From contig CAJTKK010000004.1 of assembly GCA_910576535.1 (NCBI GenBank), positions 62,001 to 126,000 of the forward strand: a stretch of 64,000 nt of DNA. The letters are read 5' to 3'. The first letter of the stretch is position 1. Each line of letters opens with the position of its first letter. Under the pieces are notes generated by a model, which saw only the letters and a program-made list of their open reading frames with translations, searched no databases and was not told the origin of the DNA. Below, piece by piece: positions 43,195 through 52,327 of the stretch. Origin of the DNA: an uncultured Lachnospiraceae bacterium. Its GTDB lineage: Bacteria > Bacillota > Clostridia > Lachnospirales > Lachnospiraceae. The position numbers and the translations under genes were made by a program.

Positions 43195-43882
43195 TTTTAC
43201 GCAGCCTCCTCTCAAACCTTTCCAGCAAAATTGTCAAAATCTTAATCACAACAAAATAAATGACTGCCGCTCCAATGAGGGGCATAAAGGGTTCGTATGT
43301 CCGCGAAGCGATCTGGTTTGCCGCCCTTGTCAAGTCCGTAAGGCTCACATATCCTACAATCGCTGTTTCCTTCAACAATACGATAAACTCATTTCCAATC
43401 GGAGGGAGCACATTTTTTACTGCCTGCGGAATGATAATGGATATCATTGTCTGGGTTTTTGACAGACCCAGGGAACGCCCGGCTTCCATCTGCCCCTTAT
43501 CCACAGCCAAAATGCCCGCCCGGACAATTTCCGCCACATAAGCGCCGCTGTTCACGCCAAAAGACAGAATTGCCACCAGAATACCATTCATAGCCCCGGA
43601 AAATATAATAAACCACATAATCATCAACTGCAGCACGGAAGGCGTTCCCCGGATCACATCTATATATATATTAGCAATTACCGCTAATATCGTTTTCTTC
43701 CCGTTTCTTTTCACTGAAAGCTTCATAAATGCCACAATTGTGCCAATGATCATACCCAATATTGCGGCAAATACCGCAATCTGAAGCGTAACCCCCAGCC
43801 CTTTTAAATACAGTTTCCAACGGTCACCGCTGATAAATGCCGCCTCAAACATCGTTGCCGTTTTTTCAAACCACGTCTGCAT
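43181..43882 (-). CDS. polar amino-acid ABC transporter, permease
   Basis: This 233-residue HisM/GlnP-type permease has about five membrane helices. The family N-terminal WKLYLKGLGVTLQIAV, the stretch DVIRGTPSVLQLMIMWF and the EAA loop EAGRSLGLSKTQTMISIIIPQAVKNVLPPIGNE are clear. It lies 146 bases after the binding protein gene, across a hairpin terminator. Confidence 0.94.
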   Translation of the reverse strand: MQTWFEKTATMFEAAFISGDRWKLYLKGLGVTLQIAVFAAILGMIIGTIVAFMKLSVKRNGKKTILAVIANIYIDVIRGTPSVLQLMIMWFIIFSGAMNGILVAILSFGVNSGAYVAEIVRAGILAVDKGQMEAGRSLGLSKTQTMISIIIPQAVKNVLPPIGNEFIVLLKETAIVGYVSLTDLTRAANQIASRTYEPFMPLIGAAVIYFVVIKILTILLERFERRLRKSDNR

Positions 43883-43963
43883 TTTCTTTTGTCATCCTTT
43901 CCTAAAATTACTCACACCAGTTTCCGTTTTAAAAATTTCAGCGGGATTTTCCTGTCAAGCCGG

Positions 43964-43992
43964 AAAAAGGATAGCGGATAACTCCGCTATCC
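43964..43992 (-). terminator. attenuating terminator between binding protein and permease genes
   Basis: GGATAGCGGA (43969-43978) and TCCGCTATCC (43983-43992) form a 10-bp stem with a 4-base loop, followed on the minus strand by TTTTT. Partial termination here would give more binding protein than membrane components. Confidence 0.8.
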
Positions 43993-44028
43993 TCCAGAAC
44001 CTAAACTTGTTTTATACTCCCCCTATTC

Positions 44029-44865
44029 TTAGCTTTCCTCAATATACTCTGCCACAAGCGCATCAAAAGTACCGTCTTCCATCATTTCCTGAAGCGCCGC
44101 ATTAATTTTTTCTGCCAGCACAGTATCCCCTTTTGGCAAGGAAATGGCATACTCTTCCGGCTCAAAACCAAAGTTGTCTCCATCCACCGCCTTTACCTGG
44201 CCTTCAAACCTGGTTTCAAATACCAACGCGGGATTCTTATCCACAATGACGCAGTCCAGCCTTCCGTTTATTAAGTCATTCACTGCATCCAGGGCTTTAT
44301 TATATTGGGAAACCTCAGCGTTTTCAATCTCTTCCGCAATAAAATCCCCGGTAGTGCCAAGCTGCACCCCGATTTTCTTCCCTGACAAATCTTCCGCTCC
44401 CGCAATTCCGGAGCCTTCCGGCAAAATCACATATTGCACCGCCATATAATAAGGGTTGGAAAAATCAACGGTTTTTTTTCTTTCATCCGTAACGGTCATG
44501 CCGGCAATCGCAACATCAACCTTTTTCCCGATCGACGCAACCAATGCATCAAACTCCATATTTTCCACTTGCACTTCCACGCCAAGCTTTTTGCCGATTT
44601 CCTTTATCAGGGCAATATCAAAACCATCCGGTTCCCCATTGTCGCCTACATATTCAAAAGGCGGGAATTCTGCATTGGTTCCCACTTTCAGGATCCCGTC
44701 TGCCAAAGCCTCCGATTCCCCTGCGTTTTCTTCCGCTGCATTCTCCGTTTCCTCTTTGCCGGCATTCTCCTGAGCTGCCGCCGGTTCCTGGGCAGAACCT
44801 CCGCATCCGGCAAAAAGAGAAATGCATAATAATGCCGCCATCATTGCTACTAATGTTTTTTTCAT
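44029..44865 (-). CDS. polar amino-acid ABC transporter, substrate-binding lipoprotein
   Basis: This 278-residue protein has a lipoprotein signal (LLCISLFAGCGGS), an acidic Ala/Glu linker and a family 3 solute-binding domain (LKVGTNAEFPPFEYVGDNG, GFDIALIKEIGKKLG, ALVASIGKKVDVAIAGMTVTDER). The family carries polar or charged amino acids; the residue bound here is not evident. The ATG at 44865 follows GGGAGG by nine bases. It heads the operon with permease and ATPase. Confidence 0.94.
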   Translation of the reverse strand: MKKTLVAMMAALLCISLFAGCGGSAQEPAAAQENAGKEETENAAEENAGESEALADGILKVGTNAEFPPFEYVGDNGEPDGFDIALIKEIGKKLGVEVQVENMEFDALVASIGKKVDVAIAGMTVTDERKKTVDFSNPYYMAVQYVILPEGSGIAGAEDLSGKKIGVQLGTTGDFIAEEIENAEVSQYNKALDAVNDLINGRLDCVIVDKNPALVFETRFEGQVKAVDGDNFGFEPEEYAISLPKGDTVLAEKINAALQEMMEDGTFDALVAEYIEES

Positions 44866-44900
44866 AATATAAACCTCCCATTTCATTTTAACTATAGGTC

Positions 44901-44929
44901 AGCATATCATGTTCAAATAGGAAAATCAA
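44901..44929 (-). promoter_or_regulatory. sigma-A promoter of the amino-acid ABC operon
   Basis: TTGATT (44924-44929), 17 bases, TATGCT (44901-44906) on the minus strand, about 35 bases before the binding protein start. Confidence 0.65.
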
Positions 44930-45154
44930 GAATTTATATGCATTTATTTTGTATTTTAGTACCTTTTCCTATTCACTCATCCTATCGGGCATTTTCCTGC
45001 ATGATAAATAAAGCCTTTTTCCCCGGATTCACTAAACCATTCCAATTCCACGGTTTCTGCGCATACGCTTGGTTTCAGATAAAAAAACTCTAAGCAAATA
45101 CCGCTTTATGCTTCCACCGTTTTCCTGAATGATATGTTTATGTTATTGTAAACT

Positions 45155-48097
45155 TTATACATATTTTGCAGTTGTCAGCGGAATATCCCTGTCAATCCAG
45201 ACAGATTCCTTCCGTTCCCCCGCCAATACCATTAACTCCTTTCCTTTATTCTTTTTGGCAAACATTTTTCCCGGCTTTAGTCTATACTGCCCGGTAGAAG
45301 AACATTCCCATATCATATCCGGGATTCTCACCTCAAATCCCTCCTCCGTCTTTTTCATAATACAGCTTCCTGCATAGCGGCAGTTTCCTTCCCCATCGCA
45401 ATCATATATCTGTATGCTCCTAAACATCAGATAAATGACATAAATGAGCCCCGCTGCCGCCATTACGCTGCCTGCCGTGAACGTTACCGCCTTTACTGCT
45501 TTTCCCGCCGCTGCGGCACGCATCCGTTTCGTCCGGCTTTCCGCTTTTGGTTGAGCCCCTGTCTCCTTTATCCTCACCTGGTCTTTTTCCCCGGAGGTTC
45601 CGTCCTGTCCTGGCGTTGTAACTGTGCCTTTTCTCTGTTTTCTGCTCTCTTCCATATCCCCCTCTTTCATTTTTTCTTTTTCATAGATTCCGGAATCCGT
45701 ATTTTTCTTCTTTTCTCTTTCTTCCTCTTCCTTTTGTTTTCCCTCTTCCTTTTTCTTTATTTTTTTGTCCTCTTCATCCACAGAATTTTCATCCGGCTCA
45801 TCATCTTCCCCCTTTTTCTCATCCGGCTCATCCTTCTTGTTTCCGTCTAAACTCTCTTTCTTTCTATGATCTGTTTCGTCGCCTTTCTTATGATCCTCTC
45901 CGTCTTCCTTCTTTTCATCCGGTTCATCCCCCTTCTCTTTGTCCTGCCCGTCTTCTTCCTCTTCGTCCGTCCCGTCCTCTTTCTCTTCGTCCGTTCCGTC
46001 CTCTTCCTCTTCGTCCGTCCCGTCCTCTTTCTCTTTGTCCGTCCCGTCCTCTTTCTCTTTGTCCGTCCCGTCCTCCTTCTCTTTGTCCGTCCCGTCTTCC
46101 TTCTCTTTGTCCGTTCCGTCCTCCTTCTCTTTGTCCGTTCCGTCCTCCTTCTCTTTGTCCGTTCCGTCTTCTTTCTCTTTGTCCGTTCCGTCTTCTTTCT
46201 CTTTGTCCGTTCCGTCTTCCTTCTCTTTGTCCGTCCCGTCTTCCTTCTCTTTGTCCGTCCCGTCTTCCTTCTCTTTGTCCGTCCCGTCCGGCTTTTTGTC
46301 CTCTTCTTTTATATTCGTGATTTCTATGGACTGAGTGGCAATATTCCCGCACCGGTCCTTTACTGAAATCAGGACTTCCCCGTTTTCTTGATAATCTATG
46401 GAATTTTCTTTTTGCCAGTCCTGCCCTCCGTCAAAAGAGTAGGCTTTCTCTGCCAGTCCGCTTCCCCGGCTCCCATCCGGCTGCAAATCCTCTGCCATAA
46501 TCCTTATTGTATTGCTTTGAACCCCTTCCTCTTTGGAATATGTAATTTCTTCTATCACAGGAGGCGTACGGTCTATATTGTTTACCCCGACAGACAGCAT
46601 CAGTTCCTCTTTTGGGACATCTTGATTTTCCGTCTGTAGATATACACGGTAAACCCCATTTTCCTCCACTTCTATTTCACTTCCTTCTCTTCCGTCCACC
46701 CCTTCCCCTTCCCAGCAGAAAATAGGAGGCAGTATTTGCAGAAAACCGTCAGGATCCTGATATGACGCTTGTAAAAGTACTTTTTCCCCCGTCCACTGGG
46801 AATCCCCTGCATTGACGGAAAATTCCGCATATCCTTCTTCCTCGTTTTTCCCGCAGGAAAGAACATACCCGTCTACTGATTCTTCTGTTTTAGGGCAGGA
46901 AAGCGCATAACTGTCTACGGTTTCATTATTTCTGGCGCAGCTTAAATCATAAGATTCCACATCTTTTTCCGTCTTTTTGCAGTTTAAAGCATAATGTTCG
47001 ATATGCTTCTCCGTCTTATTGCAATTCATCCCATAGCTTTCGGTCTGCCCGTCATTCATATTGCAGTTTCTTTTATAAGAATCGGCTGAATTTTCGCTTT
47101 TCCCGCAGCTTAAAGCATATTTTTCAATGCTGGAGGTGTTCTTCCCGCATCCTGCTGCCCATGATTCCACTGTTTCCGGCCCTTTCCTGCAAGTTAGCAG
47201 ATACCCTTCCGGATCATTTTCACTTTTCTTGCAGATTAATTTTTTGTAAGTATGTTCCGAATTCATATTCTGGCAAGCCCAGCATGTCGTATTCCCATCT
47301 TCGGTATACCCTCCGCCGCATGATGAATGCCGGAACCTGGCACGGAAATGCACCACATTTGTCTCTCCATGATAATGGCAATAGCCTGTTTCCTCTCTCT
47401 GTATATTCAGATCCCCTGAATATTCCAAAACGCACTTTGCCGCTTGATAGCAGGCATCCTCATGCTGATGCACGACCGGGTTATAGCACTTCCCCCCTGA
47501 CGACTCATTCCCGTCATGGACATGATATACCGGTATCCGGTAGCACCCGCCTCCGGCCGCCATGCTTCCTGTGTGGGCATGATATACCGGCGACCCATAA
47601 CAGCCTCCCCCGGCATTGGCGTTTCCCGTATGCTTGTGATACACCGGAAGATTATAGCAGCCTCCTCCGATCAATGCGCTTCCTGCATGGCTATGGTATA
47701 CCGGCGACCCATAACAACCGCCCCCGGCGCTGGCGCTTCCCGTATGCTTATGGTATACCGGTGTTCCATAGCAGCCCTTTCCCGCCGACTTAGAACCCGT
47801 ATGGGCATGAAAGACTTGTTTTTGATAACATTTTCCTCCATCCTCTTTCCTTCCCTCATGGACATGGTATACCGGCAGGCGGAAACATTCTCCTCCTTTT
47901 TCATCCCCGTTATGGATATGCTTTACTTCCTCATAACAAGCTCCCCCTTCCTCCTGATTCCCCATGTGCGCATGGTGGATCTTTTGAACTGTTTTTAAAT
48001 TTTCTTCCGCATTCACCGGAAAAGGCGCTGCTAAAAAAACCGCCAGGAAAAGGGGGAATAACTGCCACTTATGATTTACTTTTTTACTTTTCAACAT
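45155..48097 (-). CDS. cell-surface protein with His/Cys repeat arrays and acidic stalk
   Basis: This 980-residue protein has a signal peptide (cut after about Ala30); nine 17-20-residue repeats plus a partial tenth (39-217) of the form YHxHTGx5GGxCYxxPV; a Cys-rich spacer; a ladder of ten Cys spaced exactly 14 residues apart (Cys289 to Cys415); Ig-like modules (about 422-595, including NIDRTPPVIEEI); fourteen DGTDKEKE-type acidic octads (604-715) and further charged stalk; a membrane helix (about 870-892); and an 85-residue cytoplasmic tail with four Cys. The ATG at 48097 follows AAGGAG by six bases. Similar repeats occur, as I recall, in unnamed gut Clostridia surface proteins. Metal binding or disulfide-based cross-linking is inference. 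It is monocistronic. Confidence 0.88.
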   Translation of the reverse strand: MLKSKKVNHKWQLFPLFLAVFLAAPFPVNAEENLKTVQKIHHAHMGNQEEGGACYEEVKHIHNGDEKGGECFRLPVYHVHEGRKEDGGKCYQKQVFHAHTGSKSAGKGCYGTPVYHKHTGSASAGGGCYGSPVYHSHAGSALIGGGCYNLPVYHKHTGNANAGGGCYGSPVYHAHTGSMAAGGGCYRIPVYHVHDGNESSGGKCYNPVVHQHEDACYQAAKCVLEYSGDLNIQREETGYCHYHGETNVVHFRARFRHSSCGGGYTEDGNTTCWACQNMNSEHTYKKLICKKSENDPEGYLLTCRKGPETVESWAAGCGKNTSSIEKYALSCGKSENSADSYKRNCNMNDGQTESYGMNCNKTEKHIEHYALNCKKTEKDVESYDLSCARNNETVDSYALSCPKTEESVDGYVLSCGKNEEEGYAEFSVNAGDSQWTGEKVLLQASYQDPDGFLQILPPIFCWEGEGVDGREGSEIEVEENGVYRVYLQTENQDVPKEELMLSVGVNNIDRTPPVIEEITYSKEEGVQSNTIRIMAEDLQPDGSRGSGLAEKAYSFDGGQDWQKENSIDYQENGEVLISVKDRCGNIATQSIEITNIKEEDKKPDGTDKEKEDGTDKEKEDGTDKEKEDGTDKEKEDGTDKEKEDGTDKEKEDGTDKEKEDGTDKEKEDGTDKEKEDGTDKEKEDGTDKEKEDGTDEEEEDGTDEEKEDGTDEEEEDGQDKEKGDEPDEKKEDGEDHKKGDETDHRKKESLDGNKKDEPDEKKGEDDEPDENSVDEEDKKIKKKEEGKQKEEEEREKKKNTDSGIYEKEKMKEGDMEESRKQRKGTVTTPGQDGTSGEKDQVRIKETGAQPKAESRTKRMRAAAAGKAVKAVTFTAGSVMAAAGLIYVIYLMFRSIQIYDCDGEGNCRYAGSCIMKKTEEGFEVRIPDMIWECSSTGQYRLKPGKMFAKKNKGKELMVLAGERKESVWIDRDIPLTTAKYV
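45953..46288 (-). repeat. 14 tandem 24-bp repeats encoding DGTDKEKE-type octads
   Basis: Fourteen in-frame units, eleven of TDKEK type and three of TDEEx type. Units differ mainly at synonymous third positions and fall in blocks of like variants, which suggests expansion by unequal exchange or slippage. Confidence 0.95.
46853..47233 (-). repeat. 42-bp periodic Cys ladder region
   Basis: Encodes residues 289-415, where a Cys recurs every 14 residues ten times with the consensus KTExxVxxYxLxC. DNA identity between units is low, so this is an old duplication kept for spacing. Confidence 0.9.
47447..47983 (-). repeat. 57-bp repeats encoding HxH/Cys units
   Basis: Encodes nine full units and a partial tenth (residues 39-217). 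From the third unit onward the Cys positions are 90, 109, 128, 147, 166, 185 and 204, an exact 19-residue period. Confidence 0.92.
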
Positions 48098-48187
48098 ATT
48101 TTCTCCTTGCATTCGTTATTTTTATTTTCAGGACAGGGCTTTTGACACCCGGATTACCCCTGGATATTAAATCAATTATAAAAAGGA

Positions 48188-48232
48188 ACAAAAAAACCTA
48201 TCCATTAGAAGTTGCCTTCCAATCAATAGGTT
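48188..48232 (-). terminator. terminator of the membrane gene at 48384
   Basis: AACCTAT (48195-48201) and ATAGGTT (48226-48232), extended by an ATT/AAT pair, followed on the minus strand by seven T. The remainder of the 286-base gap 48098-48383 shows nothing else clear. Confidence 0.8.
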
Positions 48233-48383
48233 TCACGTCATTTATCATCTCTCACGAATATTGTGGAATCATAATAGCACATTGCCCGCGGCAGCGTCAA
48301 CGGAATAGTAAAATAAAATTTTGGGCTTTTTGTCCACACATTGCTGCCATTGCGTACCCCCTTAACTTTGCTGCCCTTTTTCC

Positions 48384-50459
48384 CTAAAAAGACATCAATT
48401 CTTTCACATAATAGTATAGCTCAGGATTGGATGTCCTCACATTCACACTTAGATCCCCATTCCCAAAAATAATCCCAAACCCATACAATATTTGTAAAAA
48501 GCAGACAATCACAGCACAGGCCATGACTCTGCGCAATGTTCCTTTTTCCCCTGCCTTTTCTGCCAGGGCAAGGAAAAGCAGCGCTGCGGCCATCCAGACC
48601 CCCCATATCATATCTACCATGTAACGCTGTAAAATCCCAGCCCCCGTCACATCTACGATACTAAGAATCACCGGTACTGCGGCGCTGACACAGACAAAGA
48701 AATAAATCCCCTTCTCCTTCAATATTTTTTTCCCTTTCCCCATCCAAAACAATATCCACAAAAAAGCATTGCTTACAAGCATCCCCCCGTAAGTATATTC
48801 CGCATTCAGTTTCCCCATATAAGAGCCGGAAGCAATCTGGATGCCCTGAAGATACGGAAAATCGCTTTCCACCACGGGAGGGCGGAAAAAATAATGCCAT
48901 AATCCCAGGCAAGCCTGGTGCAGATTGAACCCCCGCTTTGTCATATCATTACTGGTCAGGCTATAAGCCGCCCCAAAATCAAAAGGCGATCCAAACCTTG
49001 CCTTGTTATAATACATAATTCCCGCTGCAATAAAAAGATACGGAATGCAGATGCAAACAGTATCCCCTCTATTTTTTTTCCCGAACAATTCCCTTTTTCT
49101 TATCACCTCTTCCCAGAAAAGCGGAACCGCCAAAAAGGAAAATAAAAGCATCTGAGGGCGGCAGCCCGCCACGAGCGCCATACTAAGCGAACCCAGAAAA
49201 TAACATATCCGCCTTCCTTTTGAAGAAAGGGCGTATTTCCCTTTGATCCATAGCCATAGCCCTGCAACGGTAAACATATTCGCAGCCATAATCGGCGTAT
49301 CGTATAAATCCGGCCTTGCAATGACAAACAAATAATTCCCGGAGCATACCGTAAGGGCGCTTAACATGATATAGAAAAAAAAGGGGGTCTTGGGAAACCA
49401 CTTTTTTATCATTTCCCAAAAAAGGGCAAAAACTGCCAGGATAAAACCACTGTAAAAGATAAAAACGGCAATGTAATTAGGTATATGACGGCCGGTAAGC
49501 AAATAATAAGGAAAATAAAGCAGCAGCTCCGGCGCCACCCCAAAATATACATAATATTTCCCTTCAAAATAAGCATAATCTGCCCTATAGTCAATACCAT
49601 TTGCCTGAAGATAAATGGTATCATACGGGTTCGGAGCCTGCAAAAGCCCTTCAGAGGGTTCATAATCAAGGTATAATTTCCCTTCCGCCATAGCCTCTGC
49701 CAGTTCCTGGTATTGTTGATGGTGCGGCCAAGGGGAAGTCACACATACCGGGTTTATATGCGCTAATTTCCATGCGGTCCCCATCAGCAGTAAAACCGCC
49801 GCCGCTGTTATCAAAAACTGCCTTCCGTTCCCTGCACACAGATCCTTCCCTTCCCCTGCACTCCCCTTAGAAACACCATACCATAAAAATACAGCCCCCA
49901 GCATCAGTATGACCCTTCCAGCGCTAAACATAAAAGGAAACCGGGCATTCCCGCAGATCCCGTTTACCATTACCGGGCTTCCCGCGGGAACCAGAAACTG
50001 TACCGTGATTTCCCTCACCTTCCCAGCCGGGTAAATGTTCGTGTAATAACTTTTTTCAATCCCCGGCATCAGCTCTTTTTCCGGCAGGGAATAAGGATAA
50101 GCATTCCCTTCATCCGTCAGCGTCACCGTATAGGGAACCGCTTCCTGCCCCGGAAAATCCATCGCAAAGAAAAGATTATGTATTTCTTTATCCGCCCCGG
50201 CCAAATGCAAAACCAGAACGCCGTCCTCCGCCACATATTCCCCGGATACCTCCGCTGTTTCCTCCCCTGCTTCCATGCCCATCCGCTCAAAGAAAAACCT
50301 TTCTTTATAAAACAAGCTTTTCCAGGCGGAAAAATTAAAGACAAAAACTTCCATGAAAATAACTCCTAAAAATAGGAAAAGAAAAATCATTCCTCCTTTG
50401 GTTTTCTCCCCCCCGCTGCCAGTCTTTGCTCTATTTCTTATTTGTTCTATCCTGCCCAT
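48384..50459 (-). CDS. GT-C-like polytopic membrane protein
   Basis: This 691-residue protein has an N-terminal helix (about 24-42), a beta-rich extracytoplasmic domain (about 50-180), then some ten or more helices. A long loop after the third helix reads SPWPHHQQYQELAEAMAEGKLYLD and contains ANGIDYRADYAYFEGKYYVYFG, a layout typical of large lipid-linked-sugar or polymer glycosyltransferases. I do not recognise a named family. The ATG at 50459 follows GGGAG by nine bases; two earlier in-frame ATGs (50495, 50528) are possible. It is transcribed divergently from the next membrane protein gene at 50742. Confidence 0.75.
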   Translation of the reverse strand: MGRIEQIRNRAKTGSGGEKTKGGMIFLFLFLGVIFMEVFVFNFSAWKSLFYKERFFFERMGMEAGEETAEVSGEYVAEDGVLVLHLAGADKEIHNLFFAMDFPGQEAVPYTVTLTDEGNAYPYSLPEKELMPGIEKSYYTNIYPAGKVREITVQFLVPAGSPVMVNGICGNARFPFMFSAGRVILMLGAVFLWYGVSKGSAGEGKDLCAGNGRQFLITAAAVLLLMGTAWKLAHINPVCVTSPWPHHQQYQELAEAMAEGKLYLDYEPSEGLLQAPNPYDTIYLQANGIDYRADYAYFEGKYYVYFGVAPELLLYFPYYLLTGRHIPNYIAVFIFYSGFILAVFALFWEMIKKWFPKTPFFFYIMLSALTVCSGNYLFVIARPDLYDTPIMAANMFTVAGLWLWIKGKYALSSKGRRICYFLGSLSMALVAGCRPQMLLFSFLAVPLFWEEVIRKRELFGKKNRGDTVCICIPYLFIAAGIMYYNKARFGSPFDFGAAYSLTSNDMTKRGFNLHQACLGLWHYFFRPPVVESDFPYLQGIQIASGSYMGKLNAEYTYGGMLVSNAFLWILFWMGKGKKILKEKGIYFFVCVSAAVPVILSIVDVTGAGILQRYMVDMIWGVWMAAALLFLALAEKAGEKGTLRRVMACAVIVCFLQILYGFGIIFGNGDLSVNVRTSNPELYYYVKELMSF

Positions 50460-50573
50460 TGGCCTTTTCTCCCTATCGCATCTTTCTATTTTCATCTTTA
50501 AACCCACCGCGCAAAACCGGCCTGTCATGCGGTATTGTCAGCCAGGCTTTCCGGTAGCCGGATCATAAAGGTA

Positions 50574-50602
50574 TTGACATAAACCTGCTCCTTCCTTATT
50601 AT
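50574..50602 (+). promoter_or_regulatory. sigma-A promoter of the gene at 50742
   Basis: TTGACA (50574-50579), 17 bases, TATTAT (50597-50602). It gives a leader of about 130 nt in which TACGCT (near 50620) and AGCGTA (near 50708) could pair before a T-run, so attenuation is conceivable. Confidence 0.65.
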
Positions 50603-50741
50603 ACAAAAAAGCAGCCCTTTACGCTAGGCCATGCCGGAAAATTCCTGTATGCCTTCCATGCATAGCCGCTGTACCCGCCCTTTTGGCCGGTTCAGCAATG
50701 CAGCGTACGCTTTTTAATCTCAGGAAAGGTTTTTACTCCAT

Positions 50742-52325
50742 ATGATGAATTTCAATTCCAAAGATATCCGCATACATAAATATATCGTGTTTATTATTTT
50801 TTCTTTCTCTCTCCTTACGGCTCTTTTGCAGGGGATCCCTTCCTTTTCCCGGCTTTCCGGGGATTTTATACGGTTTGGCTGCCTCGCCCTATTTCTTCCC
50901 GTGCCTGTCATCCTTTTTTTATTACATAAAAAAGAAAAGCTGTCGGAAAATGGCATCGTACTTGCGATTGTTTTTACGGGAATGCTTTTCCATTGCTCTT
51001 ATGTCCTTTTATCCGGCCTTTATGACAGACAGCACGACGAAGGCGTTTATACCGGGATTGCTACCAGCCAGGTAAACCCCGGCCACATCGGCTATATAGA
51101 ATACATCTATAAATTCCGCAGGCTCCCGGATTTTAATCCATATCAGCTCTTCTCCTATTATCATCCGCCGCTCCATTATGTCATATCAGGTCTTTGGCTG
51201 ATCTTTTTAACCTCCCTCGGAATGCCGGAAGACCTGGCTTTTGAAAATCTCCAGATCCTTCCTTTGTTTTACTCCGGCCTTTTTATGCTCCTTACCTATC
51301 TGATCCTCAAAAAAACCGGAGCCAAAGGCAATGGGCTTTTCGCCGGCTTGTCCCTTGCCGCTTTTCATCCTGCCCTCACCATTATGTCCGGCAGTATAAA
51401 TAACGATATGCTCTCTGCCTTGCTCTTGGCATGTTGTGTTTATTCTGTTTTATGCTGGATCCAAAAAAAGACTTTAAAAAATCTGCTTTTGATTGCTTTT
51501 TTTATCGGTTCCGGCATGTTATGCAAAATCAATACCGTGATAATTGCCCTCCCCGCCGGCCTTATTTTCCTGCTTGATTTCATTCACTCCATCCGTACCA
51601 AAGACAAACATATTATACTGAATTCCATCAAAAACTATCTGCTATTTGCCATTGTTTCCGGCACTGCCGGACTATCTTGGATCATCCGCAATCTAATACA
51701 ATTCCATGTAAAACCCGGCATTTCTTCCGCTACCGAAGCTTCTGTCATGTATACCGGCAATTACGGCATTTGGGAAAGAATCGGCATTCCTGCGCTCTCT
51801 GACTGGCATTTTTCCTTTCCTTTTCATCCCCTAAGCGGGGATGTGATCCACAATGCATGGGTCATCCTGTTTCAGACCTCTTTATTTACCGAAGTATACC
51901 CTCAGGAACTTTCCGGTATCCCCCTTCTCCTATGCCAGCTTGTATACCCTCTTGCCATCTTTATGGCAGTCGCTTGTGCCGCTCTTTTTGTTGCGGCGCA
52001 ATACAAAAAAATATTCCCCAAAAACTCCCCCGGAAAATCCCTGCCCTCCAAAACAGCCGGCATCGAGGCTCTTTTCCTCTCCACCGGCTATTTTACTTTT
52101 TTATTCAGTTTTGCTGTTTTTTCCCTCAAATACCCATATACTTGCAGCAGTGATTTCCGGTATATCGTTATCTGCCTTATCTATACCGCCATTGGCTTAG
52201 CCGACAGCCACAGGATTTATACCGGCAAAACAAAAACAGCCGTTTTATCCCGCTTCATATCTGCCGGCACATGCCTTACGCTCCTCTTAACCACTATTAT
52301 TTACATGACCTGGGATCAGTGGTGA
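50742..52325 (+). CDS. GT39/ArnT-like membrane glycosyltransferase
   Basis: This 527-residue protein has about eleven membrane helices. The first extracytoplasmic loop has the Asp-Glu pair in LYDRQHDEGVYTG, and SYYHPPLHYVISGLW follows, the usual signature of GT-C enzymes using lipid-phosphate sugars. GSINNDMLSALLLACC is a further typical stretch. Acceptor and sugar are unknown. AGGAAAGG precedes tandem ATGs. The gene converges with the deacetylase gene, two bases apart. Confidence 0.82.
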   Translation: MMNFNSKDIRIHKYIVFIIFSFSLLTALLQGIPSFSRLSGDFIRFGCLALFLPVPVILFLLHKKEKLSENGIVLAIVFTGMLFHCSYVLLSGLYDRQHDEGVYTGIATSQVNPGHIGYIEYIYKFRRLPDFNPYQLFSYYHPPLHYVISGLWLIFLTSLGMPEDLAFENLQILPLFYSGLFMLLTYLILKKTGAKGNGLFAGLSLAAFHPALTIMSGSINNDMLSALLLACCVYSVLCWIQKKTLKNLLLIAFFIGSGMLCKINTVIIALPAGLIFLLDFIHSIRTKDKHIILNSIKNYLLFAIVSGTAGLSWIIRNLIQFHVKPGISSATEASVMYTGNYGIWERIGIPALSDWHFSFPFHPLSGDVIHNAWVILFQTSLFTEVYPQELSGIPLLLCQLVYPLAIFMAVACAALFVAAQYKKIFPKNSPGKSLPSKTAGIEALFLSTGYFTFLFSFAVFSLKYPYTCSSDFRYIVICLIYTAIGLADSHRIYTGKTKTAVLSRFISAGTCLTLLLTTIIYMTWDQW

Positions 52326-52327
52326 TT

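Noticed and set aside
45953..46288. Possible CRISPR array
   Set aside because: Units are contiguous 24-bp coding repeats without spacers and lie in frame in a large gene.
45866..46366. Long open frame on the plus strand with FVRSVFLLFVRPV-type repeats
   Set aside because: It is the antisense of the 24-bp acidic repeat array; a repeat without stops in one frame is open in others too. There is no ribosome-binding site.
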